Shown in pieces: positions 52,104 through 60,248 of a stretch of DNA of 64,000 bases (within the stretch, counting starts at the first letter, position 1; every line of letters begins with the position of its first letter). Source of the stretch: Polyangiaceae bacterium (GTDB lineage Bacteria > Myxococcota_A > Polyangia > Polyangiales > Polyangiaceae); contig JADJXL010000020.1 of assembly GCA_016715885.1 (NCBI GenBank), positions 1,054,001 to 1,118,000 of the forward strand, in the 5' to 3' direction. A model generated the notes under the pieces. The model made no database searches. It had not been told where the DNA came from and saw nothing but the letters and a program-made list of their open reading frames with translations. Position numbers and translations under genes: made by a program.

Positions 52104-53513
52104 TTACGCGTCCTTTTTCCCCTCGGGCATCATAATCCACAGAACCGCCCCCGAACGGATCCCCGCTTCCTCCAAGCTCATTTTCCCACCATCACGCCCC
52201 GTATCCGCGACAAACTTCTGGGTGCGCGGTTCATAGAGCACCCATTCCGTACCGTACGACATCGGCGGCACTTTCGCCCCGGCGCGACGCATGGCTTTCC
52301 AAATCCGTGACAACAGCGTCGAAATGTCGCGATGCACGTCGAGCGACAACGTCCACAGCTCGCTTTTTTCTCCGAGAAAACGCCGCGGATCCACCGTCAC
52401 ATGCTTTCCCGCTACGTGCGTACCCAGCTTCGGCACCGCCGATCGCTCGATGACCCGCGGCTGCATTTCGGTCTCCGACAATGCCTCGTGCCTCGGCACC
52501 ACCACCGTCGCCTCGTCGCCTCGAATGGGCTTGTCCGAGCTCGGCCCCACCACCACACGCGATACCTCGGCCGGTGCGCTCGGCGGCAAACTCGAAAGGT
52601 ATACCGAGCGAAACCCGTCACGCGATGAAAGCAGGTCTTCTTCGCGAAGCTCGCCTGCCGGGACGAGCTTTTCGATATCGGCCAGCATCGCCGTCGCGCT
52701 TGGATAACGCGCAGCCGCATCAATTTCCAGCGCCCGATGCACGATCGCCGCGATTTGCGCCGGCACCCAAGGTGCAACCTCGACGAGCGGTTTGGCCGGG
52801 TGCACGCAGATTGCGACGAGGAGCTGCCCCATGGACGACAAATGTTGATGTGGCGCGCGTCCTGAAAGCGCCGCATACAGCACCGACCCGAGCGCCCAAA
52901 CGTCCGTGCGAGCATCCACGTTTCGGCTATCTTGAATTTGTTCCGGCGACATGTACAGCGGCGATCCCACCATGCTCCCCGTCGCCGTCACGTCCGTCGT
53001 CGTTCCTTGCGAAAATGGTTCCCGATGCACTTTGGCGATGCCGAAATCGAGGATCTTCACGGTGAGCGTCCCGTTTGGACCTCGAGCCAAAAAGAGATTG
53101 GCCGGCTTGATGTCTCGATGCACCACGCGCGCCCCATGCGCATCGCAAAGGCCGCGCAATGCCTGCGCTGCCATCCGCACCACCCCGTGAAGCGACAGCG
53201 GGCCAATCCGATCGATCCAATGCTGCAAATCGTTGCCTTCGAGCAGCTCCGTGACCAAGAACATGCGCCCCGACGTTGTGCACGTTCCCGCCTCCACGAT
53301 GCGCACGATGTTGTTGCTCTTGATGCGCCTTGCAGCTTCTGCCTCGCGCTGGAATCGCCGCGCCCCATCCCCCTCGGCGAGGTGACCATGCAGCACCTTC
53401 ACCGCGACATTTGCGCCGGTGCCTTCGCACTGAGCCTCGTACACGGCGCCCATGCCTCCTTGACCGAGCAAAGAGACCAGCTTGTACTTGCGATCCAGGA
53501 TTTCGCCGATCAC
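52104..53513 (-). CDS. Ser/Thr protein kinase with C-terminal ubiquitin-like domain
   Basis: A 469-residue cytoplasmic kinase. Kinase domain about residues 10-275: LGQGGMGAVY, VAVKVL, HRDIKPANL and LDFGIAK, all intact. After a Ser/Pro linker, the last 100 residues contain DVHRDISTLL and end with TEWVLYEPRTQKFVADTG...SLEEAGIRSGAVLWI, which resembles the ubiquitin-like (YukD-type) fold. This fold assignment is my judgement. There is no transmembrane segment. The neighbouring gene faces it from the left; 90 bp separate it from the AAA-ATPase/nuclease gene upstream. Confidence 0.88.
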   Translation of the reverse strand: MIGEILDRKYKLVSLLGQGGMGAVYEAQCEGTGANVAVKVLHGHLAEGDGARRFQREAEAARRIKSNNIVRIVEAGTCTTSGRMFLVTELLEGNDLQHWIDRIGPLSLHGVVRMAAQALRGLCDAHGARVVHRDIKPANLFLARGPNGTLTVKILDFGIAKVHREPFSQGTTTDVTATGSMVGSPLYMSPEQIQDSRNVDARTDVWALGSVLYAALSGRAPHQHLSSMGQLLVAICVHPAKPLVEVAPWVPAQIAAIVHRALEIDAAARYPSATAMLADIEKLVPAGELREEDLLSSRDGFRSVYLSSLPPSAPAEVSRVVVGPSSDKPIRGDEATVVVPRHEALSETEMQPRVIERSAVPKLGTHVAGKHVTVDPRRFLGEKSELWTLSLDVHRDISTLLSRIWKAMRRAGAKVPPMSYGTEWVLYEPRTQKFVADTGRDGGKMSLEEAGIRSGAVLWIMMPEGKKDA

Positions 53514-53604
53514 GTCGGCGGAGCGTAGTCGACGAAGTGGGTTCTGGGCAAGTGTTCAGTGACTGGACGTGCGTTTTTGTGCATCCTCCACCTCCCATCC
53601 CCAT

Positions 53605-55380
53605 TCACGTCTTCGGCCACGCCCGGAAAAACACGTCCTTCACGCCCACGAACATGAGCACTCCGGCCTTCAAGAAGTGGCCCCGCGTGAGCATCGCGAC
53701 AAGGTCTTTGTCGGCCGTGTATTTCTCGATTTGCGCGAAACCTTGTTGAATGGCAGCTTCGATTTCGTTCTCCGTGGCGTCGGTCTTGACATATTTCGCT
53801 TCGATGATCCAAGCATGTTTCGCGGCGGTGCCAATACCGCGCAAACCGAGCAACAAATCGCAATATCCTTGGTTGAATTCTTTCTCGGTCATCAAATAAA
53901 AAGCTTGGGTTTGCGCCACGTAGGCGAAAAGCATCAGCTTCATCGTCTGCTCGTCGAACTTCAGCAATTCACGCAGTCCAATCCGCTTCACGACTTGATC
54001 GTGGAAAATCTTCACGAACGGTTGGATATCGCCCGTGACCGACATCTTTGTCAATGCATTCTCCACGTAGGTCATGTCGATCTTGATGTGATCGTGGTCT
54101 TCGAGCGCGAGAGCGAGGTACGACCATTGCAGCTCGCGCATGACGCGGTTGGGAACGACGAGCTGTGGCTCGACCGTCTCGACGGCATTTTCGGAAAACG
54201 TCAGCATACCCATGTAATAAAACAGCGACACGAGCCGGGCGCGATCGAGCGAGATGCGGGTCCCGAATTGTTCCACCAGGGGACTTTGTACGGACTCGTT
54301 CGTGAGTATTTCTTCGAGCAGCTCCCGCATTTCGGTGTCCCGCTCGGTGGCCGCTCGAGCGATGGCGTGCAGACGTCCATAATCGGTGCGGACGTTCAAA
54401 TCGAGCATTTGGCGCGGGTATCCGCCCGTCGACGATACGGCGGCCAGGAAGTAGATCACGAGCGTCGAATTGTAGAGCCTTTCGGACGCGACGGGCGAGA
54501 ATCGATACCCATTGTAGTACCGTTCGAGCGCACCCATGAGCTGGTCGCGATTTCCCAAACGTTCGTCCGTCGCCAACTGGGGTTTCGCGCGTAACAAGTC
54601 ATCGACGGCGCGTTCGACGTCGACGCGCGTGAATCCCGCCAGCGCGTTGAATTCACACAGTTGCGAAATATGCGCAATGATGTTGAACCCGCTCGACAGG
54701 TCATCCAGCATGATGGGCGAGACCCCCGTCACGAACATGCGGACGAGTGACGTGCGCGTAAGGGCTTTCAGGGACCCATAAAAATTGCGAATGTACCCGT
54801 TGGTTCCTACGAGCGTACGGTAGGTGGATTCTTCGCCGTCGCTGAGCAATCGATTGCCAAAATGATCGTATTCGTCGATCAACAAATAGACGCTATGTCC
54901 CGCGGCTGCGACGATTTGCAATACATCGGCCACCAACGCACCTGCGTCGTCATCGTCGGATCCGACAATCGACGACGCCATCGTCAGGTCAGGAACGACG
55001 GTTTTGTATCTGTTGATGAACGAGCGCAATGCAACTTTGATTGTGCGGGCGAAGCTCGTGCGAATTTCAGCTACCGTGCCGTCCGAACGAACGGGCGAGA
55101 AATCCAACGAGAGCACCAGATATTTGTTTTTTTCGGGCGTGGGATTCTGATGAACCCACAAGCCGCGAAAGAGCTCGTCGAATCGATCGGCATGGTTGAT
55201 GTCGTAATAATGTTCGAGCATGCTGAGCAGGGTGGACTTGCCGAACCGTCGCGGGCGCAAGAAGAGCTGGTAACGTCCGCTGAGGTTCTCGAGGAGCGGC
55301 AAGAACGGGGTCTTGTCGACGTACAGAGACCCTTCGGTACGGATCGTGGCAAAGTTGCATGTGCCGTAGAGAATTTTCAT
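53605..55380 (-). CDS. AAA-ATPase-like protein with C-terminal PD-(D/E)XK nuclease-like domain
   Basis: A 591-residue protein of the AAA-ATPase-like plus DUF1703 kind. The N-terminal NFATIRTEGSLYVDKTPFLP and the variant Walker A RPRRFGKST (42-50) are typical of this family. A Walker B-like YLLIDEYDHFG lies near residue 170. The C-terminal domain ends with GYCDLLLGLRG and AWIIEAKY, a D...ExK nuclease-fold motif. I start at ATG 55378-55380, where the family resemblance begins; the frame upstream is repetitive non-coding DNA. The members are widespread in Bacteroidetes and myxobacteria in many copies; their role is unknown. Confidence 0.87.
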   Translation of the reverse strand: MKILYGTCNFATIRTEGSLYVDKTPFLPLLENLSGRYQLFLRPRRFGKSTLLSMLEHYYDINHADRFDELFRGLWVHQNPTPEKNKYLVLSLDFSPVRSDGTVAEIRTSFARTIKVALRSFINRYKTVVPDLTMASSIVGSDDDDAGALVADVLQIVAAAGHSVYLLIDEYDHFGNRLLSDGEESTYRTLVGTNGYIRNFYGSLKALTRTSLVRMFVTGVSPIMLDDLSSGFNIIAHISQLCEFNALAGFTRVDVERAVDDLLRAKPQLATDERLGNRDQLMGALERYYNGYRFSPVASERLYNSTLVIYFLAAVSSTGGYPRQMLDLNVRTDYGRLHAIARAATERDTEMRELLEEILTNESVQSPLVEQFGTRISLDRARLVSLFYYMGMLTFSENAVETVEPQLVVPNRVMRELQWSYLALALEDHDHIKIDMTYVENALTKMSVTGDIQPFVKIFHDQVVKRIGLRELLKFDEQTMKLMLFAYVAQTQAFYLMTEKEFNQGYCDLLLGLRGIGTAAKHAWIIEAKYVKTDATENEIEAAIQQGFAQIEKYTADKDLVAMLTRGHFLKAGVLMFVGVKDVFFRAWPKT

Positions 55381-55504
55381 GGCTCGGGGTGCTCGCGAGG
55401 CGATGGTAGCGGACGTCCGTAGGCAAAGCAAAGAGTTTACGCCGCGTGAGGTTCGTCGGAGTTTGCCACTCGAGAGGCTCCGTCGTGCTGCGAAACGTGG
55501 AGGT

Positions 55505-55680
55505 GACCCCCAGAATGGACTCCTCCACGCGTAGGAGACCGCGCTCGGACCCCCGGAATGCACCTTTCGACACATCGAGAAGCGTCCGCTGGAGCCCAGA
55601 ACGCACCTCCCCACGCGTCGAAGGGCGTCCCCAGCGCCCCTGAAGACGCTTCCCAACCTGTCGAGGAGCGCGTTTGGCGG
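55505..55680. repeat. Degenerate tandem repeat of about 43 bp, four units
   Basis: Units begin at 55505 (GACCCCCAGAATGG), 55548 (GACCCCCGGAATGC), 55592 (GAGCCCAGAACGC) and 55634 (GCGCCCCTGAAGACGC), spaced 42-44 bp. Each also carries a CACGCGT, ACATCGA or CTGTCGA-like block. It lies upstream of the AAA-ATPase/nuclease gene and is not coding. Confidence 0.6.
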
Positions 55681-55716
55681 TCTGGAGGCCGATTTCGCCC
55701 AATAGCACAACGTGAC

Positions 55717-55830
55717 GCTTTGGGAGTTGCTTGATTTTACGGCGCCGCGGCGGGGCCCCGCTGTTCGAGCCCGCGAAGCGGGCGAGTTTGGGGTGCCGTG
55801 GTGCCGTAAAATCAAGCAGCTTCCAAAGCG
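55717..55830. repeat. 33-bp imperfect inverted repeat with inner hairpins
   Basis: Left arm 55717-55749 and right arm 55798-55830 match over 33 bases with four mismatches; both contain GCTTGATTTTACGGC when read from the outside. Inside are CGGGGCCCCG and GCCCGCGAAGCGGGC, smaller palindromes. The PurA-like gene ends just 27 bp to the right on the minus strand. The element may be a terminator for that operon or a small mobile hairpin. Confidence 0.7.
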
Positions 55831-55856
55831 CAACCAACGCAGATGGCAAAGTAGGA

Positions 55857-57182
55857 TTAACGCCCCCTCCACACCTTGTCCCTTGCCGCCGGCCCAGCCG
55901 ACGTCATCGCAACCCGCACCCCCAGCGCCGCCTCGAGCTGCTCGATGCGCGTTTCCAATCCCGGCGCCGCATCCTCCCAAATGGGCCGCACCTCCCGCAA
56001 TGCATTGCCCAGCCGCTCCTGGCGCGCCAAGTCCCCCTCGCGCAAATCCATCGCACGCCCCTGCCCATCGTGCACGAACAATGCTTCATCGGACGCATTC
56101 TCATATGCCACCGCAATCCGATGCATCAGCTCGATCCGATCGCAATGCGTCACCGCAAGTGCATCCACGCCCCCGCATACGCGCATTGCATACTTAGTCA
56201 AAACGAAATCCGGATATCCCACGCGAAACGCCCCCTGCCATCCCAGGCTATCGTTATGCGGCTCGGGAAGCCACGGACCCAGGTCCGGCGTTTCCGTGGG
56301 AAACGGCCCCTCGCCATGACGCGTCAAATACGTTCGCAATACGCCAATTCGGCGCACTTCACCACAATGACCGTGCGTTCGCAACAACGCCAGCGCCCCA
56401 CGCGGCGTGCAATCGCTCCACGTCGTGTGCGGATGAAACCCAACATTCTCGTCGAGCAATACTCCTTGCGCACCCTCGAATACGACATCACCAGATGATT
56501 CACGCAATCGCTCGAACAGCCATTCATCGGGCACGACGCAACCAGCTACGGGCCGAATGAATTCCACCCAGCGCGCAGGCAAATCCCAATCCAAAAATCC
56601 CGCGAGCTCCCGATGGTCGTCCCCCAATACCAAAAATTCTTCCTCCAACGTCGCACGCAATCGCTCCCGCGCTCGCCCGAGCTTTCTCAGCAATACGCCA
56701 GCATCGTTCAAATCCCGCGCGTAAATCGCATCGTCGGGGTTTTCCATTGCATCCCGCACGGTCTCGCCCACCCCCACCCCGCACGTTCCATGCCTCGCAT
56801 TGCCACGCGCAAGCTCCCGCGCACGGTTTGCCGCTTGATGAAACGGCGTAATGACACGCGCGCTCTCCGCAATCGTCAAGCGATCCAATGCATCGTGCAC
56901 CAATACCCGCTCGAGATGCCGCGCCTCCACCAATAGAGCGCTCGGATGCACAATCACCGGCTCGGCCAAATGCGTCCTCACCCCCGGAACGAACGTGCCT
57001 GCACCGAATTGCGAAAACGTGTGCACGCGCCCGTCATCGGTCACGACCGTATGTCCCGCTTGCGCTCCACCATTGAAACGCACGACCAGGCGCGCTCCCG
57101 TCTCGCGCACCAGAAAATCAGTTATCGTACCCTTGCCAGCATCGCCGAACGCAAGATCGACGACGACCCACGTTTTGCTCAA
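55857..57182 (-). CDS. Divergent adenylosuccinate synthetase-like enzyme
   Basis: A 441-residue protein with the PurA fold. Recognisable motifs are GDAGKG (13-18, canonical GDEGKGK), NGGAQAGHT (38-45, canonical NNAGHT with active-site His), GVGVGE (135-140), FEGAQGVLLDE (235-245) and GEGPFPTE (290-297). The aspartate-binding loop, normally RRRRTGW, is LGWQGAFRVG here (313-322). The guanine-recognition segment, normally TKLD, is THCD (345-348). The canonical enzyme joins IMP and aspartate in AMP synthesis. The loop changes suggest a different amine donor or nucleotide. It overlaps the vWA gene by ATGA and ends the operon, so it is probably not the housekeeping purA. Confidence 0.85.
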   Translation of the reverse strand: MSKTWVVVDLAFGDAGKGTITDFLVRETGARLVVRFNGGAQAGHTVVTDDGRVHTFSQFGAGTFVPGVRTHLAEPVIVHPSALLVEARHLERVLVHDALDRLTIAESARVITPFHQAANRARELARGNARHGTCGVGVGETVRDAMENPDDAIYARDLNDAGVLLRKLGRARERLRATLEEEFLVLGDDHRELAGFLDWDLPARWVEFIRPVAGCVVPDEWLFERLRESSGDVVFEGAQGVLLDENVGFHPHTTWSDCTPRGALALLRTHGHCGEVRRIGVLRTYLTRHGEGPFPTETPDLGPWLPEPHNDSLGWQGAFRVGYPDFVLTKYAMRVCGGVDALAVTHCDRIELMHRIAVAYENASDEALFVHDGQGRAMDLREGDLARQERLGNALREVRPIWEDAAPGLETRIEQLEAALGVRVAMTSAGPAARDKVWRGR

Positions 57183-58165
57183 GATCTTGTTACCCGACGA
57201 TGTCCCGAAGGCTCGGTATCATTTGGCAATGGGGCACGTTCATCGATCACGGGCCACGGTGCACCGTCTTTCTCTCGCGATGCAGCCCATGCCGTGAGCG
57301 CTCGAACGACCGCACCAATGCGCTGCCGCTCATGCCCGCGATCCCCAAGCCTTCGCGCGAATGCATCGAGGTCCGACACGGCACCCTGATCCATTGCAAC
57401 GATGCCCGCAATGCACGCCGTCGTATCACGCGGACTCTCCATGCAAATCACCCGGTCGCCCAAGAGATCACGCCATACACGTTCGCACGACGCCCGCCTC
57501 TCGATGTCCGGAATCAAAAAGAATGGCTCGACCACCCGCGATGCCTCGTCCACCACCACGGAAAGGGGCAAATCCTCGTTGAGCTCGTCGCCCAATACGG
57601 TGCGCACGGCTGCGCGAGACAACTGCGGATACGGTTTTTCATCGCCCGTGATGAACATATACCCGCGTTGATTGCGCAGCCGCAAACAATCCATTTCCAG
57701 GTGCCGAGCTGCAAAATACATTGCAAGCTCGTACGATTCGTGCCCCGGCGTCCCGCCCTGCCCTTCGAGCCACGTCCAGGTGAGCCATTGATCCATGAGC
57801 TCTCCGGTCGATTCGAATTGGCCGATTTGAAGCGGAGCGCGATCATGAAATGCATCGCCAATCGCGAGAAAAAGCACCTGCGGATCCAATACGCCGTGAT
57901 CGTTCAGCATTCGCACGAGGCCCGGCAATTCTTCCTTCGCAAGACGCTCGGGAATTTGCCCCATCGACCCGGTCACATCGAGCGCCATCACAATGGCCAG
58001 CGATCGCGGATGCCCCGCGCTATCGCAGCTCTCCCGCGCTTTGATGCCCTGCGGACGCATGAGCGGGTGCACGTCGCGCTGGCGAAACACCTGCTGCACG
58101 GGCACATCGCGCCGCGCCTGCGTGATTGCCTGGTGCGCCTCGAAGCTATAGCCACCGTAGCCCAT
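57179..58165 (-). CDS. vWA-domain protein 1, paralogue of the adjacent gene
   Basis: A 328-residue von Willebrand factor A-type protein. The MIDAS metal site is DVTGSMG (63-69), with Thr in place of the usual first Ser, followed by a conserved GDE or GDA segment. The N-terminus MGYGGYSFEAHQAITQAR matches the next gene closely. The last 40 residues are basic and Pro-rich. vWA domains bind proteins through a Mg ion. GGAGGAG lies before the ATG. It follows the second vWA gene after a hairpin and overlaps the PurA-like gene. Confidence 0.87.
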   Translation of the reverse strand: MGYGGYSFEAHQAITQARRDVPVQQVFRQRDVHPLMRPQGIKARESCDSAGHPRSLAIVMALDVTGSMGQIPERLAKEELPGLVRMLNDHGVLDPQVLFLAIGDAFHDRAPLQIGQFESTGELMDQWLTWTWLEGQGGTPGHESYELAMYFAARHLEMDCLRLRNQRGYMFITGDEKPYPQLSRAAVRTVLGDELNEDLPLSVVVDEASRVVEPFFLIPDIERRASCERVWRDLLGDRVICMESPRDTTACIAGIVAMDQGAVSDLDAFARRLGDRGHERQRIGAVVRALTAWAASREKDGAPWPVIDERAPLPNDTEPSGHRRVTRS

Positions 58166-58181
58166 CTATTAAACATCTCCT

Positions 58182-58207
58182 CCCCCTCTCCGCTTGCGGA
58201 GAGGGGG
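58182..58207. repeat. Perfect 12-bp hairpin between the two vWA genes
   Basis: CCCCCTCTCCGC and GCGGAGAGGGGG form a perfect stem with a TT loop, followed by CTGGGGGGTGAGGCC. It belongs to the same C-rich family as the element at 45044. In transcript direction it comes just before the GGAGGAG ribosome-binding site of vWA protein 1, so it could limit readthrough or translation. Confidence 0.7.
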
Positions 58208-58223
58208 CTGGGGGGTGAGGCCC

Positions 58224-59123
58224 TCAGGATTTGCCGATGCTTTCGGCCCAAGGTTTCATTGCATTGAGCACGCGGGCAACACGCGCGCGGTCGAGCCCGC
58301 CGCCCGAAAGCTTCGCGCCCACCGCTTCGAGGTTTGCCGCGCATCCTTCGGAAAGCGCCACGATTCCTGCGGCGACGGCACACGTGTCTTCGGGATCTCC
58401 CAAAATGATCGTTTGCTCGCCGAGGTATTCTCGCCAAAATCCGGCAACCTGCCGGCCACGCCCCGGATCGGGCACCAAGTAGAACGTGTGGTACAGCGCC
58501 GCGCAATCCGCGATGACCTTCTTCAATGGCACGTTCGCCGACAGATCGTCTCCAATGAATTGCTTTACCCAATGCGACTTGAGCTCGTCATAACAAGGCT
58601 CGTCGCCGGTCATGAAGAGATACCCCTTCTTGCCGCGCTTCTCGAAACAATCGAGCTTCGTGTGGTGTGCGGCGAAGTAAAATGCCAAATCGTACGACTC
58701 GTATGCGCTCATGCCGCCGCCCATCAGCCAGCACCACGTGAGCCATTGATCCATCAGCTCGGCGGTCGATTCGAATTGCCCAACTTGCAACGGCGAGACG
58801 CCGCCCGCGCAATCCTGAAGCGCCATGAATAGCACCTGAGGATCGGTCACGCCTGCATCGAGCAGCGCTTTCATGAACGTCGGCAGCTCTTTGCGCGCAA
58901 TTTGCTGCGGAATTTGACCCATCGAGCCGCTCACGTCGAGCGCGAATACAATGCTCGTCGTACTCGGATGCTCGGCGCTGTCGCGCGATTCGCGAAACGC
59001 GACGCCGAGCGGATTCATCAGCGGATGGATCGTGCGCTGCGTAAACACTGCCTGCGCCGGCAATTTGGCTCGTGCCGATGTAATTGCTTGATGCGCCTCG
59101 TAGCTATAACCACCGTGCCCCAT
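58224..59123 (-). CDS. vWA-domain protein 2
   Basis: A 299-residue paralogue of vWA protein 1. The MIDAS motif is canonical DVSGSMG (63-69), followed by a TGDEP segment (LFMTGDEPCYDEL). I start at MGHGGYSYEAHQAI (59121-59123), aligned with the paralogue start and preceded by GGAGG 10 nt away; an open in-frame ATG at 59186 would overlap the upstream gene. The family resembles vWA proteins of TerY type in stress operons; that link is from memory. It lies between the pseudokinase and vWA protein 1. Confidence 0.87.
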   Translation of the reverse strand: MGHGGYSYEAHQAITSARAKLPAQAVFTQRTIHPLMNPLGVAFRESRDSAEHPSTTSIVFALDVSGSMGQIPQQIARKELPTFMKALLDAGVTDPQVLFMALQDCAGGVSPLQVGQFESTAELMDQWLTWCWLMGGGMSAYESYDLAFYFAAHHTKLDCFEKRGKKGYLFMTGDEPCYDELKSHWVKQFIGDDLSANVPLKKVIADCAALYHTFYLVPDPGRGRQVAGFWREYLGEQTIILGDPEDTCAVAAGIVALSEGCAANLEAVGAKLSGGGLDRARVARVLNAMKPWAESIGKS

Positions 59124-59167
59124 TTGAATCGTGCCTCCATCCGTGCGGTTCGTCGTTATCGTCTCAG

Positions 59168-60193
59168 TCAATCTCGAGATTTCCACCCAGGCATGGCAAA
59201 CGGTATGAACTTCGGCGGGCCGAAAACCCGCCGAGCCACCTGGTCGAGCTCGTCACGGACAGCCCATGCGTCGTCCGGGAGCCTCGAATCACCGCGCGCG
59301 TGCCCTTCGAGCAGGTGTGCAAGCGGCCCGGGCGTGCTCGAAGGCGCACGATCCACCGCGCCGCCCAGCGCTTTCAGCAGCAGCCGAGCGCTCATGGCGA
59401 TGTCCGTGCGTGCTGTCGCGGGTGCGCCCTGCCAAACCCCGTCGGGGTAATGCGCGCGAAACTGTGGATTCGTCGCTGGAAGCGGTTTTCCCATCGGCAC
59501 CGAGCACGACCAGCCCACGAAAACGATGCCATGATCGCGCGCGTGCACGAGCGTATGTTGCGGCAAAATCGCGCCATGAACAAAACCGCTCTTGTGCACC
59601 CACCCGAGGTTTTCGAGCATTCGTTTCCACATCCATACCGCGGCTTCCGGCGCAATGCCGGACGAATGCGCCGCGAACACGTCGGCGAATGTATGGACAA
59701 AACCGCTTCGCCAGCGCATCACCGTCGCGCGGCGCTGCCCTTCGTCACCCCGCAGCCCCAAGCGCGCGGAGCTCGATGCAATCCGCTGAGGCAAAAGCCC
59801 CGTAAAGTACGGTGCGCCTTGCGCGGAGCTTTTTTCCAGCGCTTCGAGCACGCGTTGCTCGTTGTCCAAAAGGTCCGCATCGTCGTGTGAATGCAGCACC
59901 TTGATGAGCACGCGTTCGGTCAGGCGCCCGTCGCGACGCGCGAGAAACACGTCGCACGATTCACCTCGCGCGATACGGCCGAGCATGGCGTAGCGTTTGC
60001 CGCCCACCCAGAGGCGCTGAAAATGCGGGTCGGCAAGCGGCTCTTCGCCTGCGTCCGCAGCGGCGGGTCGCCATCCGCCCGGTCCTGGCGCGAGCAGAGC
60101 CGAGCAATAGCCGCAGCGCTGCGAGCGCGTCGCAGGCGGAGGCGGCATCGGAGCGCCGCAGTTGGGGCAGCGATGTTGAACGTAGCTATCCAA
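59168..60193 (-). CDS. Zinc-ribbon protein with degenerate kinase (pseudokinase) domain
   Basis: A 341-residue protein. An N-terminal zinc ribbon uses Cys 9, 12, 27 and 30 (CPNC and CGYC). A protein-kinase-like domain follows with VLIKVL (Lys 98) and the catalytic-loop position reading HGAILPQH (206-213) in place of HRDLKPxN, so the catalytic Asp is missing. The Mg-binding DFG position is VGW (226-228). It should therefore bind partners or nucleotide without phosphorylating. The start is TTG (60191-60193). Zinc-ribbon kinases occur with vWA proteins in Ter-type stress modules, which fits its neighbours. Confidence 0.8.
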   Translation of the reverse strand: MDSYVQHRCPNCGAPMPPPPATRSQRCGYCSALLAPGPGGWRPAAADAGEEPLADPHFQRLWVGGKRYAMLGRIARGESCDVFLARRDGRLTERVLIKVLHSHDDADLLDNEQRVLEALEKSSAQGAPYFTGLLPQRIASSSARLGLRGDEGQRRATVMRWRSGFVHTFADVFAAHSSGIAPEAAVWMWKRMLENLGWVHKSGFVHGAILPQHTLVHARDHGIVFVGWSCSVPMGKPLPATNPQFRAHYPDGVWQGAPATARTDIAMSARLLLKALGGAVDRAPSSTPGPLAHLLEGHARGDSRLPDDAWAVRDELDQVARRVFGPPKFIPFAMPGWKSRD

Positions 60194-60248
60194 GCACGGA
60201 AGGACATATCAGCACGGGGCCACGGTGTTCAACACTTTTTTGAGTACA

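Noticed and set aside
55857..57182. Phage-type PurZ (2-aminoadenylosuccinate synthetase)
   Set aside because: The Asp in the first loop is kept (GDAGKG), whereas PurZ is known to change it; the altered loops differ from that family as I recall it.
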